From NCBI GenBank assembly GCA_963556145.1, contig OY744466.1, positions 3,968,001 to 4,032,000 on the forward strand: a stretch of 64,000 bases of DNA, given 5' to 3'. Below, piece by piece: positions 1 to 12,151 of the stretch (positions are counted from its first letter, which is position 1; each line of letters opens with the position of its first letter). A model generated the notes under the pieces. The model was not told the origin of the DNA and made no database searches. It saw only the letters and a list, made by a program, of their open reading frames with translations. This DNA is from Hygrocybe punicea (taxonomy: Eukaryota; Basidiomycota; Agaricomycetes; Agaricales; Hygrophoraceae). The position numbers were made by a program, and so were the translations under genes.

Positions 1-34
1 CCTCAACTCCACTTTCAGGGCGTCGTCGCTGACG

Positions 35-3023
35 ATGTTGAACCTCGCAAATCGCTCCGTTCACGCCATGCGGTCGCTGAAGCGGCTAGCAGCAGGCATG
101 GCCACCGCCGTCGAACGCATTGGTGACACCAGAGTTCCCATGTCTTTACTCGAGAAAGGTGTCTACATCAACTACCAGCGTATCGAGGATAACCTTGCTA
201 TTGTCCGTGAAAGGTCAGGGCTGAGGTTGTCGATTGTTTAGATCGAAGCTAAGGGCGTTCGCAGGCTGAGACGTCCGCTGACTTTATCTGAAAAGATTCT
301 TTATGGCCACCTTGACGACCCCCACGGCCAGGACATTGAGCGAGGCACAAGCTATCTCAAGCTTCGCCCAGATGTTTGTATCATATCGTATGTCATCCCG
401 TTGTTTCTAATCAGTTGCGCAGCGAGTTGCTTGCCAGGATGCTACTGCCCAGGTTTGTTCCCTTCCCACTTGCCTCATGGTCCACGGTTTCTCATGTAAT
501 GTAGATGGCTCTTCTTCAATTCATGTCGGCAGGGATGGACACTGCGGCTGTACCAACAACGGTGCACTGTGACCATCTTATCGAGGCACAGATTGGTGGT
601 GCAAAGGATTTGGCGCGTGCGATAAGCATCAACAAGGAAGTGTACGACTTTTTGGCAACTGCCACTGCTAAAGTGTGTCACGAATGTCTTGACTGTATCT
701 TTCTACTGGATCCAATGTTTGTGCTCAGTACGGTCTTGGATTTTGGAAACCTGGTTCTGGAATCATTCACCAAATTATCCTCGAAAATTATGCTTTCCCT
801 GGTGGACTCATGATCGGCACTGATTCCCATACTCCTAACGCGGGTGGCCTTGGGATGATTGCTTGCGGTGTCGGCGGTGCTGATGCCGTCGATGTCATGG
901 CCGGTATTCCATGGGAACTAAAGTGCCCCAAGGTTATCGGTGTCAACCTTACTGGCAAAATCGGTGGATGGACTACACCCAAAGGTAAGTGGAGATTACC
1001 ACCGGGAAACATAACACTTGGGGACTTAGAATGATTGCAATGATCGTATTCATAGATGTCATCCTGAAGGTTGCAGGTATTCTCACGGTGAAGGGTGGAA
1101 CCGGAGCCATCGTCGAATATAAGGGTCCTGGGGTTGAGTCGATTTCCTGCACGGGTATGGCTACAATTTGCAACATGGGCGCAGAAATTGGTGCAACTAC
1201 CTCCATGTTCCCGTTTAACAATCGTATGGTCGACTATCTGAATGCAACAAAACGGTCGGAGATCGGTCAATATGCCAAACGGTTTGCACACCACTTGAAG
1301 GCCGACCAAGGCGCTGAGTATGACCAGACTATTGAGATCGTGAGCACCATTCACTGTTGCACATGACAAATCTCACACCTACTGCAGAACTTGTCCGAAC
1401 TCGAGCCTCATGTCAACGGTCCCTTTACACCTGATCTTGCAACACCTATCTCCAAATTTGCATCTGAAGTCAAGAAGAACAACTGGCCCGCCGAACTCAA
1501 AGTTGCTCTCATTGGGTCTTGCACCAACTCTTCGTACGAGGACATGTCACGCTCGGCTTCCATCGCCACTGAGGCTGCATCCCACGGTCTCCACGTGAAG
1601 AGTAAATTCACGATCACACCTGGATCTGAGCAGGTCAGGGCTACTATCGAAAGGGACGGACAAATCGGCGCATTTGAGGATGTTGGCGGGCTCGTCCTTG
1701 CGAATGCTTGTGGACCTTGTATTGGTCAGTGGGATAGGCAAGATGTCAAGAAAGGCGAACCCAACTCCAGTTCGTTATTTTTTTGTTCATCCTGTCTTCG
1801 GTTTCTAACTTGACTTATTCCTTGAAGTCATCACGTCCTATAACCGAAACTTCACTGGCCGTAATGACGCCAACCCTGCTACGCACGCGTTTGTCGCCTC
1901 CCCTGATATCGTTACCGCAATGGCCTTTGCTGGTGATCTCACATTCAACCCCTTGACCGACACGCTAAGAGGATCCGACGGCAAGCCATTCAGATTCTCT
2001 GACCCGTCCGGCAACGAATTACCGCCACGTGGATACGATCCCGGCCAAGATACATTCCAACCTCCCCCTCTTGACCGCGGGAGCGTCTTTGTCGCCATCA
2101 ACCCCGAGAGTGAGCGCCTACAGCTGCTACAACCGTTCAAGCCTTGGGACGGGAAGACTCCAACGAACTTACCGATTCTGATCAAGGTCAAGGGCAAGTG
2201 CAGTGCGTATGCATTTGATTTGAACCTTGTGCAGCATTTCTAATGATTGCTATTCTTCAGCAACTGATCACATCAGTGCTGGTGGACCCTGGCTCAAGTA
2301 CCGTGGCCATCTGCAGAATATCTCGCGTATGTCATCCTCTATTATGTCATACGGCGTGCCTGAAACCCGCTTCGTCGGATAGAGAACTGCTTGATTGGTG
2401 CCATTAATGCAGAGAATGGCGAAGCCAACAAGATCAAGAATCAAATCACGGGCGAGTGGGGTCCAGTCCCTCAAATCGCTGCCGAATACCGTGATAACGG
2501 TATCCAGTGGGTCGTTATTGGCGATCACAATTATGGGGAAGGTTCTTCACGCGAGCATGCAGCACTCGAACCACGCTTCCTCGGTGGCCTTGCTATCATC
2601 GTGAGGTCCTTTGCGCGCATCCATGAGACTAACTTGAAGAAGCAAGGCATGCTGGCGCTAACGTTTGCGGATCCCGAGGACTATGATAAGCTCAAGCCGA
2701 ACGATAAAGTTGATATATTGGGTTTGGAGAGCTTCAGCCCAGGCAAGAATCTGACGTTGGTTGCGAAACATGCAGATGGTAGCCGAGATGTGAGTTTTCT
2801 TCATCTTTGCGTCATTGTCTCTCCTGGAGGGCGGGACCGAAATGTGTGCTTATCTTCTGGGGTTAGGAAATCCCACTCGCGCATTCCTTTAATGAGGGAC
2901 AGATTGAATGGTTCAAAGCGGGCTCTGCACTCAACATGGTATGTTTTCAATATGATTCACACGTTGAAAAAGTTAATTCTTTTTTGTGTGCCGTAGATGG
3001 CGGCCAAGGCGAAGGGAACGTAG
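35..3023 (+). CDS. ACO1: Mitochondrial aconitate hydratase (aconitase), 12 exons
   Basis: Interconverts citrate and isocitrate via cis-aconitate in the TCA cycle, using a 4Fe-4S cluster in the mitochondrial matrix. Exons read by eye: 35-213, 265-373, 423-452, 505-672, 729-984, 1056-1339, 1388-1769, 1828-2202, 2261-2326, 2383-2789, 2867-2938 and 2997-3023. They sum to 2355 nt, giving 784 aa, close to the roughly 780 aa of fungal mitochondrial aconitases. The cluster ligands are visible as GSCTNS (Cys near residue 387) and NACGPC (Cys near 450 and 453); [10 protein letters not shown] of the swivel domain is also present. The basic, Arg-rich N-terminus ([18 protein letters not shown]) fits a mitochondrial presequence. 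Only 34 bases precede this ATG, so a further upstream exon or start cannot be excluded. All 11 introns are 48-77 bp GT-AG introns. No lesion seen. Confidence 0.95.
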
Positions 3024-3260
3024 GTGAATGAATTTGACACTCATGTCATTCCTTTTTGTTTTGTTTCATTCCTTGGTATGTAAAAATAATCGTCCTGTCC
3101 TTGTAGAGGATGGCGAAGCCTCTTTCATTATAACAATGTGGATGTTTTTTATATATCAATTTTGGATCAGATAGAAATTATTTGAGTGAATTATAGCCAG
3201 TTTGGCGGCGAGGAGAATCAAGGGAGGAATCTGAGACGGGTGACAAACTTCTTGATAGAT
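3024..3260. other. 3' flank of the aconitase gene
   Basis: Non-coding, T-rich sequence after the aconitase stop, presumably its 3' UTR and terminator. No other gene seen. Confidence 0.4.
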
Positions 3261-3581
3261 CTAGACGAACTTCTTTGCCTGAAGCGATGGTGTTAGTCGG
3301 CCAAGGGGAAGGGTTGTTCTTACTTCATTTTTGCGGAGGTTCAGAGCTTGGGTGACAGGCATAGGTTCCTCAAGGTTGAGCTGGAGGCGTCTCCAACTAG
3401 GATAACAGTCCGTCCATGAGCTGGTCGTCGCCGTAAGGCTGACTGAGGAATGAAGAGCATGGCGCTGAAGAACTCTGATTTCAGAGAGGGGAGAAGTTTA
3501 AATGTGCGGAAATCGACCTGTCCTGTGAACGAAGAACACGCCCGGTGTGTCGACGTTTGGTGGAAAAATCTGAGTCTGCAT
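3261..3581 (-). CDS. Possible small spliced gene, hypothetical
   Basis: On the minus strand an ATG at 3581 opens a short frame (MQTQIFPPNVDTPG...). It has a plausible intron at about 3472-3517 and a second, very convincing one at 3279-3323 (GTAAGA donor, GACTAAC branch, TTCAG acceptor), ending at a TAG at 3261. If the downstream AG of a tandem acceptor is used, all three exons share one frame of about 77 residues ending in a basic, Lys-rich tail (RKNEAKKFV). If the first AG is used, the frame stops earlier, near 3340. The gene would be divergent from the helicase gene with only about 70 bp between the two starts. I do not recognise the product; the region could also be untranslated or antisense sequence. 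Confidence 0.3.
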
Positions 3582-3654
3582 TATTTCAGTAAGAAAAGAC
3601 GTTCTGGATAAGCCGATGACCGATCACTTTCTTTCCTAGTCACTTGCATTGAGC

Positions 3655-6600
3655 ATGGACTCGGATGACCTGTACAAACTCGAGTTGCTCTCGCTCGTCG
3701 CCAAGATCACTCAAGAAATAGAGAACCATACTGGCCTAAACGAAAAAACACTCGCAGAGTTCGTAATAAACCTCCACGACCAGTCCAACTCCTTTACAGA
3801 ATTCAAACAAAAGCTCAACGATGTCGGCGCCGATTTTCCGGAATCTTTCATTCAGAACATGGACCGCCTCATCCTCAGGATGCATCCAAAGCATAAGAAA
3901 ACAACAAAAATGGCGGTTTCGAACGACCACTCTGGCACTGCTGCTGCATTGAGCGCGCAGGACAACAAGAAACGCATGTTCCCAGGTCTCTCCAAGCCAG
4001 ATCAAGAATGGGGTACTGCCTCAGCCGCCAAAGACCTGATCTTGAAGGAGGTGGACGACCTGATGTCACAGTTCGAGAGTGTTGCGAACAAGCAGAGGGC
4101 TGTGGACAACAACGACGACCGGCCCTCGAAACGGCCGCGAAGTGATGCTCCAAGGTCTGTCTCACACTCAAAACGGTCACAATTGGACGACAGACCTGTG
4201 TTATACAAGATATATGAAGGCAAGGTGGCTGGTACCAAAGACTTTGGAGCGTTCGTTCGCTTGGAAGGCATTGCAGGCCGAGTAGAGGGTACGGTCACGG
4301 TCACCTCACTGCTTTCCCCTTCCATACTCACTTTCTTTCAGGTATGGTTCATGTTTCCAATATCCAACAAGGCGCTCGTGCCAATTCCACTTCTGATCTT
4401 CTCAGCCGTGGTCAGTCCGTAAAGGTAAAGGTAATGAGCATTGCTGGCAACCGAATCAGTCTTTCTATCAAGGACGTAGATCAGGTAACTGGGCGGGACC
4501 TCAGTCCTCACCTCCGAATAAAATCCGAAGCTGAACTGGAAAATGAGCGTCACCTTACCTCACGTGTCTCGTCGGGCGTGAATGCGATCCCTTTGCTTTC
4601 AAAGGATGAACCAGTACGATCGGCGAAGAGAATGTCTTCGCCTGAGCGCTGGGAAATCAAACAACTCATTGCCTCAGGGGCCGTCGATGCTGCAGAGTAC
4701 CCTGATATAAATGAAGACTTCAGCAATCCCACCGCTGTGGCTGAGGTAGAGGAAGATGTGGATATTGAGGTACGAGAGGACGAGCCAGCATTTCTCGCAG
4801 GCCAAACGAAACGCACTCTGCATTTGAGTCCTATCAAAATTATCCAAGCACCCGACGGTTCAATGAACCGAGCGGCTCTAGCTGGTGCCGCTCTCGCCAA
4901 AGAACGCCGCGAGCTTCGACAGCAAGAACAAAATGACGAGGCGGACTCCGAGGCTAGGGATTTCAGCGCACCGTGGTTGGATCCTATGTCCAAGGAATCT
5001 GACAAGATGTTTGCTCAAGACTTGCGGGGAAATCTCAAGGGTCAAAAGGCGCGAGAAGTTCCCAAGTGGAAGGAAGTCACTTTTAATAAGGCGACTACAT
5101 ATGGAGAAATCTCGAAGCTGAGTATCCAGGATCAACGGAAGAGCTTGCCGATATACAAGCTGCGAGAGCCACTCATGCAAGCCATCGCCGATGTACGTGG
5201 GTTGCGTCATTGTTAAATCATAATTTACTTACCCATTCTCAACAGCATCAGGTCCTAGTCGTCATTGGAGATACCGGGTCCGGCAAGACAACTCAGATGG
5301 TGCAGTACCTGGCCGAGTCCGGTTACGCAGATAAAGGTCGCATAGGTTGCACCCAGCCTCGTCGCGTGGCGGCAATGTCCGTTGCAAAACGGGTTGCTGA
5401 AGAAGTGGGCTGTCGGCTGGGTCAGGAAGTCGGATACACCATTCGTTTTGAGGACTGCACCAGCCCCGAAACCAGGATCAAATACATGACGGACGGGATG
5501 CTGCAGAGAGAGTGTCTCATCGACCCGCTCTGCACCTCGTATTCTGTCATCATGTTGGACGAAGCTCATCAGAGAACCATTGCCACGGATGTGTTGTTTG
5601 GTTTGATGAAGAGTGGGCACAAAATTTTCTCCCCCCATTTCATCTGGCTAACCGTTTTCACAGAGGCACTCAAGCGTCGTCCAGATCTCAAGGTCATCGT
5701 TACATCTGCAACTCTCGACGCAGAAAAATTCTCCAAATATTTCTACAGTTGTCCTATCTTCACCATACCCGGTCGGATGTACCCGGTCGAAACCTTGTAC
5801 ACCAAAGATCCCGAAACGGACTACCTTGACGCCTCCCTCATCACCGTCATGCAGATCCACTTGTCTGAGCCTCCCGGGGACATCTTGCTGTTCCTAACAG
5901 GACAGGAAGAAATTGATACCGCTTGCGAGATTCTCTTCGAGCGTATGAAAGCGCTAGGACCGAAAGTTCCCGAACTCATCATCCTCCCCATCTATTCCGC
6001 TCTTCCTTCCGAGGTACAATCACGCGTCTTTGAACCAGCACCTCCAGGCGCGCGGAAAGCGATTATCGCCACGAACGTCGCCGAGACGAGTCTCACCATC
6101 GACGGCATATACTACGTCATTGACCCCGGATTCGCAAAACAGAATGCGTTCGATCCGAAGCTGGGAATGGACTCGCTTATCGTTATGCCAATCTCGCAAG
6201 CCGAAGCACGTCAGCGAGCTGGCCGGGCCGGTCGTACCGGTCCGGGAAAATGTTATCGCCTCTACACCGAAGCCGCCTACCGGAACGAGATGATGCCAAA
6301 CCCCATCCCCGAGATCCAGCGACAAAATCTGTCTCATACGATATTGATGTTGAAAGCTATGGGCATCAATGATTTGCTGGGATTCGACTTCATGGACCCG
6401 CCACCCGCACAGACGATGTTGACAGCGTTGGAGTCGCTGTACGCGCTGTCGGCTCTGGACGAAGAAGGCTTGTTGACACGTCTAGGACGGCAGATGGCTG
6501 ATTTTCCGATGACGCCGCCGCTGGCTAAGATGGTCATCACGTCTGTTCAGCTGGGTTGCTCTGAGGAGATTTTGTCCATTGTTGCCATGTTGTCAGTTCA

Positions 6601-7472
6601 GAGCGTCTTTTATCGTCCACGAGAGAAACAGGGACAGGCGGATTCGAAAAAGGCTAAATTCCATCAACCTGAGGGAGACCACCTGACGTTGCTGACTGTG
6701 TACAATGGGTGGAAAGCAGCCAATTTTTCGAACCCGTGGTGTTACGAGAATTTCATCCAGGCGAGAAGTATGAGAAGAGCGCAGGATGTACGAAAGCAGT
6801 TACTGGGAATTATGGACCGGTGCATACATTCCCGTTCGGACGTTCTTTTGGTACTGATGGACTTTTGGCAGATATAAGCACGATGTCACCTCGGCTGGTC
6901 GTAATTACAACCTCGTCCGGAGAGCAATTTGCTCAGGCTTCTTCCGGAACGCCGCCAAAAAGGACCCCCAGGAAGGATACAAAACACTCATTGAAGGAAC
7001 GCCTGTGTATATCCATCCTTCCTCAGCGTTGTTCAACAAGAACCCTGATTGGTTGATATATCACGAGTTGGTTTTGACCACGCGAGAGTATTGGTATGTT
7101 TTTTTACATCATTCATTACCGAACCCAAAGCTGACAATGGTTTGCAAAATCAGTCACAACGCGACCGCCATTGAACCAAAGTGGCTGGTAGAGGTTGCAC
7201 CCCAGTTTTTCCAAGTTGCGGATGCCAACAAGATTAGCAAGCGGAAAAGGCAGGAGAAGATCGAGCCGTTGTTTAACAAGGTACTCGATGTCCATTATGC
7301 AATTTTTTTAATTTTTTTTTCACCACGACCAATCTTAGTACGAGAAACCAGACGAGTGGCGACTATCGAAAGTCAAAAGAAGTGCACGTTCGGTATGTGA
7401 CTTGATTTTTTCTTCCTATTCCTTCATTACCTGACTTGTTTTGCCACCCTGCAGAGTCAAACATTTGGCTGA
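3655..7472 (+). CDS. PRP22: DEAH-box pre-mRNA splicing helicase Prp22/DHX8, 8 exons
   Basis: ATP-dependent RNA helicase that releases spliced mRNA from the spliceosome. Exons: 3655-4288, 4342-5192, 5246-5612, 5664-6819, 6872-7093, 7154-7280, 7339-7392 and 7455-7472, giving 3429 nt or 1142 aa; yeast Prp22 is about the same length. An S1 RNA-binding domain lies at about residues 186-258 ([22 protein letters not shown]), a Prp22 hallmark. Helicase motif I is [10 protein letters not shown] (503-512), motif II is DEAH (600-603), motif III is SAT, and motif VI is [10 protein letters not shown] (801-810). Winged-helix, ratchet and OB-fold regions follow. The ATG at 3655 is the first in frame; an upstream TTG adds only two codons. 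The last exon is 18 nt. All introns are 51-62 bp. No lesion. Confidence 0.95.
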
Positions 7473-7862
7473 AATTTGCTATCCCTCCATAGTATATATA
7501 CGCATGTTAATATCATTGATCATACCATTCCGTCGTGTGCATAACTGTTGTCTTTGTCTGCGAAGAAATTGTGGAGGGAACGTAACAGGAGGGAGATGAA
7601 TGTGGAGTTGGTAATTATGTACAAACAATTGTCGTGCCGATTGTGGAATTCGAAGTTGACACAACTTCTAGCCCTTGACAAAATGAACAACTTTCTCTCT
7701 ACAATCTTCTTCATAGGAGTTCATTTGATGGCATTACTTGACAATACTATCATCACCCCACACATCGGACAGGCCCAGCTTTCGGCCAGTCACACAATGT
7801 CACAGTGGCATATTTGAACCCCACCTGTCAAAGCGTGACCAATTGCCTTTTGTTCTCCTCAC

Positions 7863-9749
7863 TAGTGTTGCCACGGCTCGGTCCGGAACCGTTAGCCGTT
7901 GGAGCCGGACCGATAATTAGCCGAGCCGAGCCGTTCACTCGGCTAACGGTTAAACCTCGGCTTAGCCACGGCTAGCCATTATTAGCCGTTACCAAATATC
8001 CAAATTAGGAAATTTAGGTTTTCAGCCCGTTTGCTGGCTTCAACTTCACTTAGATAACCCCTCTGCTGCCTCCCATACCTCACGAACATGTACAGCCATT
8101 TCGCAAGGTTTTTAGGTGTTTCTTTTTCGTTTTGCGTATCTCCATGTACATGTACATGTATATGAAAAAAATGAAAAATACCTACTTCGTCGTCTTCCTG
8201 AATAGATCCATATTAAGCTTGTCAAACTTGGCCCGTGTAAGAATTTCCGAAAAGTTATTGCTGTCCTCGAACAACTCGATTCCGATCCTCGTCGACTGCT
8301 GGCTTGACAACATCCGCTTAGCCTTCTCGACCTCGCGCTTGAGCTTGCCCATTGCTCTCAAGTTAGTACCTGTCTTCTTGTACGCCTTAATAAGATGGTC
8401 AATAACGCGGTTGTAAAAGTCCTCGCCTGCGAGATGAGTATCACCAGCAGTAGCTGATACTTCAAAGACTCCGTCGTCGATAGAGAAAAGCGCACATCAA
8501 ATGTCCCTCCACCAAGATCGTAAACGATGATCTGGGACTCGCCGCCTTTCGTTTTTGGGATTGGAGTGGAACGTATTTTTGGCGCTGTCCCCGACGCTGC
8601 GCGTATTCGGGGTCAGTACGAAAACAGATTTGCGGAATCCGAAATGGACTTACAGCCGTTCGTCGTCACTGCAGCTGACCTAAGAGGGAGTTATCCGATG
8701 GCCTTGGTCGTGTAAGGTTCCATGAATGGCTTCGTGCAGCAAATACGCATTTGTGGGAATTGGATGAGGTGAGAGACGGCACCCTCGTCCGTTGATCCCG
8801 AGGAATACGTCGCGCTGGAGCTGGAACCGGTGGCCCCGGATGACACAGAAGTGGTGCGAGTAAGGGGATTGTAGTCACGGACGAGTAAGAGCGGCGGTGG
8901 GGGAACGATAGACGTGCGGCGTGTTGTCTGACCAAGCGGCAGGATTGGCGGTCTAGTAACGGGAGCGGGGGCGACGACGGGATGCGAGGTTGTAGAACGA
9001 CGTTGAGCTGTCGTGATGGTGGCCGTGACTGTGGTTGTGACCGATCAGCGCCGTAGGGCGAACGCAGCAGTCGTAGCGGCAAAGAAGCTGATGGTTGGTG
9101 GTGGTGGTGCCTGAACTTGCGAGCCCGAGTTCGAGGACCCGGTTGCAGGGTGTTGGGTCGCGGCCGTGTTGTCACCGTGCGTAGCTAGACAGATCTTTGT
9201 TAGTAAAAGTAAAGAAAAAAAAACTTACCAGTGCAGCAGAGATGGGTGCACGACACTCCGCGACGTCTGGGACTGGCAGTCGTCGCTGCTGTTGCCGTCG
9301 TTGCCACTGCTACTGTTTGCCGTCGCCGTGGTCATTGGTCGTTGCTGCTGCTGGCCGGGCTGCTGTTGCCTCGAGATCATTTGCGCTGTAGTCAGAAATA
9401 AGTTGGTAGTAATAATAAAAAAAGATTCAAGAAAAGACATAACGTTGCCGCTTCATTGCTCGCCCTCTGCTGGTTGCCGTTAGGGTGCTGTGGCCTTTGT
9501 TTTGGGTCGGCCTGCATTGTCGCGAGCTGGTGTGGCTGTGGCTGTTGGCGTCAGGTATGGTGGTGTCACTCGCATGTTTGTGTGGATATTGGTGGACCTT
9601 GTTGGTTCTCCGCTATTAATTTCCTTTTTTGGACGGCTAGCCGCGGTTTAGCCGTTGCCACAACGGTCCGGTCCGGCTAATAACCCATATATGGGTTAGC
9701 CGTTGTTAGCCGTAGCCGAGCCGAGCTGGACCGAGCCGTGGCAACACTA
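7863..9749. mobile_element. Non-autonomous hAT element, 1887 bp, with captured Hsp70 fragment
   Basis: The terminal inverted repeats TAGTGTTGCCACGGCTCGGT (first 20 bases; at least 22 perfect) lie at 7863 and, reversed, at 9749. An 8-bp target duplication CTCCTCAC sits at 7855-7862 and 9750-9757; 8 bp is the hAT signature. About 130 bp at each end is made of AGCCG-type repeats, the subterminal arrays that hAT transposases bind. No transposase is present. The interior holds a broken Kar2/BiP-like fragment (8181-8550, minus) and Gln/Pro-rich low-complexity sequence with GTTGCTG repeats around 9280-9370. Confidence 0.85.
8181..8550 (-). pseudogene. Captured Kar2/BiP (ER Hsp70) fragment, frameshifted
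   Basis: Read on the minus strand from 8550, the translation runs through [13 protein letters not shown], the phosphate-2 region of Hsp70 ATPase domains. After a one-base frameshift (around 8490) it continues through [31 protein letters not shown] and [18 protein letters not shown], then stops. The IIVYDLGGG and EKAKR.LSSQ wording fits the ER form Kar2/BiP better than cytosolic Ssa. Only about 120 of some 660 residues are present. It lies wholly inside the hAT element, so it is a captured host-gene fragment, not a gene. Confidence 0.8.
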
Positions 9750-10179
9750 CTCCTCACCACAAACTGCATTTTACACCTAGAAACACTTCTAAAATAACAA
9801 TATGATGTATTATATGTCTTGTATCAAGTTTACCGTGGATTGAGTTAAAATTGAGCAAGAAATTCGAAGTGGCTGAAAGCTGGGCCTGTCCGATGTGTGG
9901 GGTGATGATAGTATCATTTGGGGTGTCACAAAGTACTGGTTTACCTTTCGTTTCATCCACAACTCACCACACACTAAATATTTTCTAAATGTAATTACAG
10001 GAGTAGATAGCCCTTAAGACATAGTACAACTTTCCCTCTATAACCATGTCAATCCATGCAGTATTTCATGAGATATAAAATACAGCACTCAAAATTTTTC
10101 TAAGTCAACATTTTTCTAAACTATCAAAAAAATTCAAAAAGTCTCAAGAATTTCAAAAACGGCTGTAAGTACTATAAAA

Positions 10180-10512
10180 TGTAGAGATAGTGGTACCAAT
10201 AATACAAGATGACTCTTCACTCCAAAATGCACAGAACTCTTTCATACTAAGTCTCTCATCACTTTCCGTTATCCCATAACAAACCTGCCTTTACTATATC
10301 TAAAAACTCTCCATCTACTCCACAACCCAACCGGATCCAATTCCCAAATCAATCCGAAAACCAACCCGACCAATCGGATAGGTCCATTCCTCTCTGGTTC
10401 CCACTTACGTGACCTCAGATTCCCCACTTGCCACTCCTTTGATCACTTCTACTAGCTGATCACCCTTCATAGTAGATTCCCATCCAGATCTACAACCACA
10501 CTTGCTGTCACA
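10180..10512. repeat. Degenerate LTR-like fragment
   Basis: The stretch around 10440-10512 (GATCACCCTTC, GTAGATTCCCATCC, CTACAACC...GTCACA) resembles the end of the solo LTR at 20587-21172, and the left edge TGTAGAGATAG resembles its TGTAGAGG start. No target duplication is visible, so the boundaries are uncertain. Confidence 0.35.
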
Positions 10513-11692
10513 CCATTTTTGTAGCTTTCCATCTCTTCTTTCATTTCCGCTCAGTTCCCTTTTTCTCCAGTTCTATGTACTTTGTTTCCTTTTGCTCAAC
10601 ACCGGCTTCACCCACTTTTGTTCTCTACTCCTCGCTCTTGGCCTCTGACCATCCACCATGTTCCGCTAGTCACCATCCGCTGTCCCTGTTCATGTCATCC
10701 ATGACCCACCTCATCCTGCCAAACCCGATTCCCCAACCGCCACGTCAGCCTCATATCACACTTCCAAGTCCTGAGTCCACATAGTATTGACCAAGGATGG
10801 TCTTTATTTAAAGTATCCTGGAGATGTAGAGGGTCAACGTCCCTCTGAGTCCATATTGTCAATATATCACAAATCCAGACAAACCTGATGCCTCCAAACG
10901 ACTTGCATTCCAACCCGACATAACCTGATGTGACATGATGTGATGTGACCCAACGTGACCTGATGTATGCCGCTTTGTCATGGCCGCTTTCAGACCAAAT
11001 CCAGCAGCATCATAAGCCCCGGAGTTCCAATTATAGGAGACGGATCTCATCAGACTCAATTCCTGACTTCGGACTTGCCTTATATATGCATCCCCCCTCA
11101 TCCTTTTGGAGATATGTAGGACATTTTAGATCTTTTTTATGGATATTTGCTTTCCCCTCCATTTTCCTGTCACTGTCGCATTGCAACCCCCCTCTTCAGA
11201 TCCCTTTTCCAACTTTCCTTTGTAGTTTACCATTGGCTGAAATAGACATGACCAAAAGTAGACTACCCACTCATGTACTATAAAAACAGTCCCTGACAAC
11301 TGTACAAAAAAAAGAGATACCCTTAGTCCCCATTTCCTTATAGTCAGAATCATCTTTTAATCCCTTCAAATGCTCGTCTTTGTAGACCCTTAGATTTTTA
11401 TAGTTCACTTTGTCGTCTTTATCATTGTTCCATTATTTGTTCATCGTTTCTGACCTGACCCAACCCGACCTGCCATACCCAACATTGTTGGCATCATTGG
11501 GTTCATTATCGTTTGTCTGTTTTCAGTCCGTTCATTGCTGGGTTTGTTATTATTTGTCCAGTTTGACATGGCAGCTTTATATTTTACTTCCATTTCCACT
11601 TTTGCTATTATCCCTGACACTGATTATCCACTGTCACTTCTATGCTGACACCCCTAGGTTAGGATCATTTGTTCCATAGCCACCCCGATCTC
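10513..11692. other. No gene recognised; C/T-rich transposon debris
   Basis: Pyrimidine-rich, stop-filled sequence without recognisable domains. Short open frames show no conserved motif. Probably decayed LTR-element sequence. Confidence 0.4.
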
Positions 11693-12151
11693 GCCACTAC
11701 ACCGGCAGAGTTGTATGCGAACTCAGACCAAACCCAAAGATTATATGCCCCTGGTGACAAGCTGACATATGCAGAGACAGGTGCAAAGCAAGTGTCTGTT
11801 GTAGGTGGAGATGAGAAATGTGCATTCACCATTATGGTTATGGTAACCAGTGCTGGCACCCTGTTGCTGTTCCAAGCTGTCTACCAAGGAAAGACAGATT
11901 GATCATGTCCAGATTCAAAATTGCCATGTTATGATGAAGCAATTGCTGCTGGCTTTCTACTCGAGTATTCTGGAACCAACACATATTGGTCAAATCAGCA
12001 AACCATGCGAAACTTTGTCAACAAAATTCTTGCACCTTATTTCCAGGAGGTAAAAACCAAATTGGACCTTGCAGAAGATCAGCAATCACTCTGGATGATT
12101 GATGTATGGGCAGTGCATCAGTCAGAAGAATTTCTGGACTGGATGTATTTA

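Larger units (their letters stand above)
7747..9911. mobile_element. TA-flanked MITE (Tc1/mariner type), split by an hAT element
   Basis: Inverted ends beginning CTATCATCACCCCACACATC at 7747 and, reversed, at 9911, about 37 bp nearly perfect. Both are flanked by TA (7745-7746 and 9912-9913). The undisturbed sequence GACAATATCATTTT is visible in the related copy at 12152-12954, which confirms an insertion at a TA dinucleotide. Without the nested hAT element the MITE is only about 270 bp and non-coding. Confidence 0.75.
7664..10165 (-). mobile_element. Remnant (one arm) of a Tc1/mariner-type foldback MITE, copy A
   Basis: The sequence from CTTCTAGCCC (7664) to ACGGCTG (10165), read without the insertion at 7747-9911, matches the right arm of the foldback element at 12152-12954 over its length. 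It ends in CAAGAATTTC...ACGGCTG followed by TA, the terminal motif of this family. The left arm is missing. It starts about 190 bp after the PRP22 stop; 7473-7663 holds nothing else I can identify. Confidence 0.6.

Noticed and set aside
1408..1617. Minus-strand frames within the aconitase and PRP22 genes
   Set aside because: They are shadows of the well-supported exons on the plus strand.
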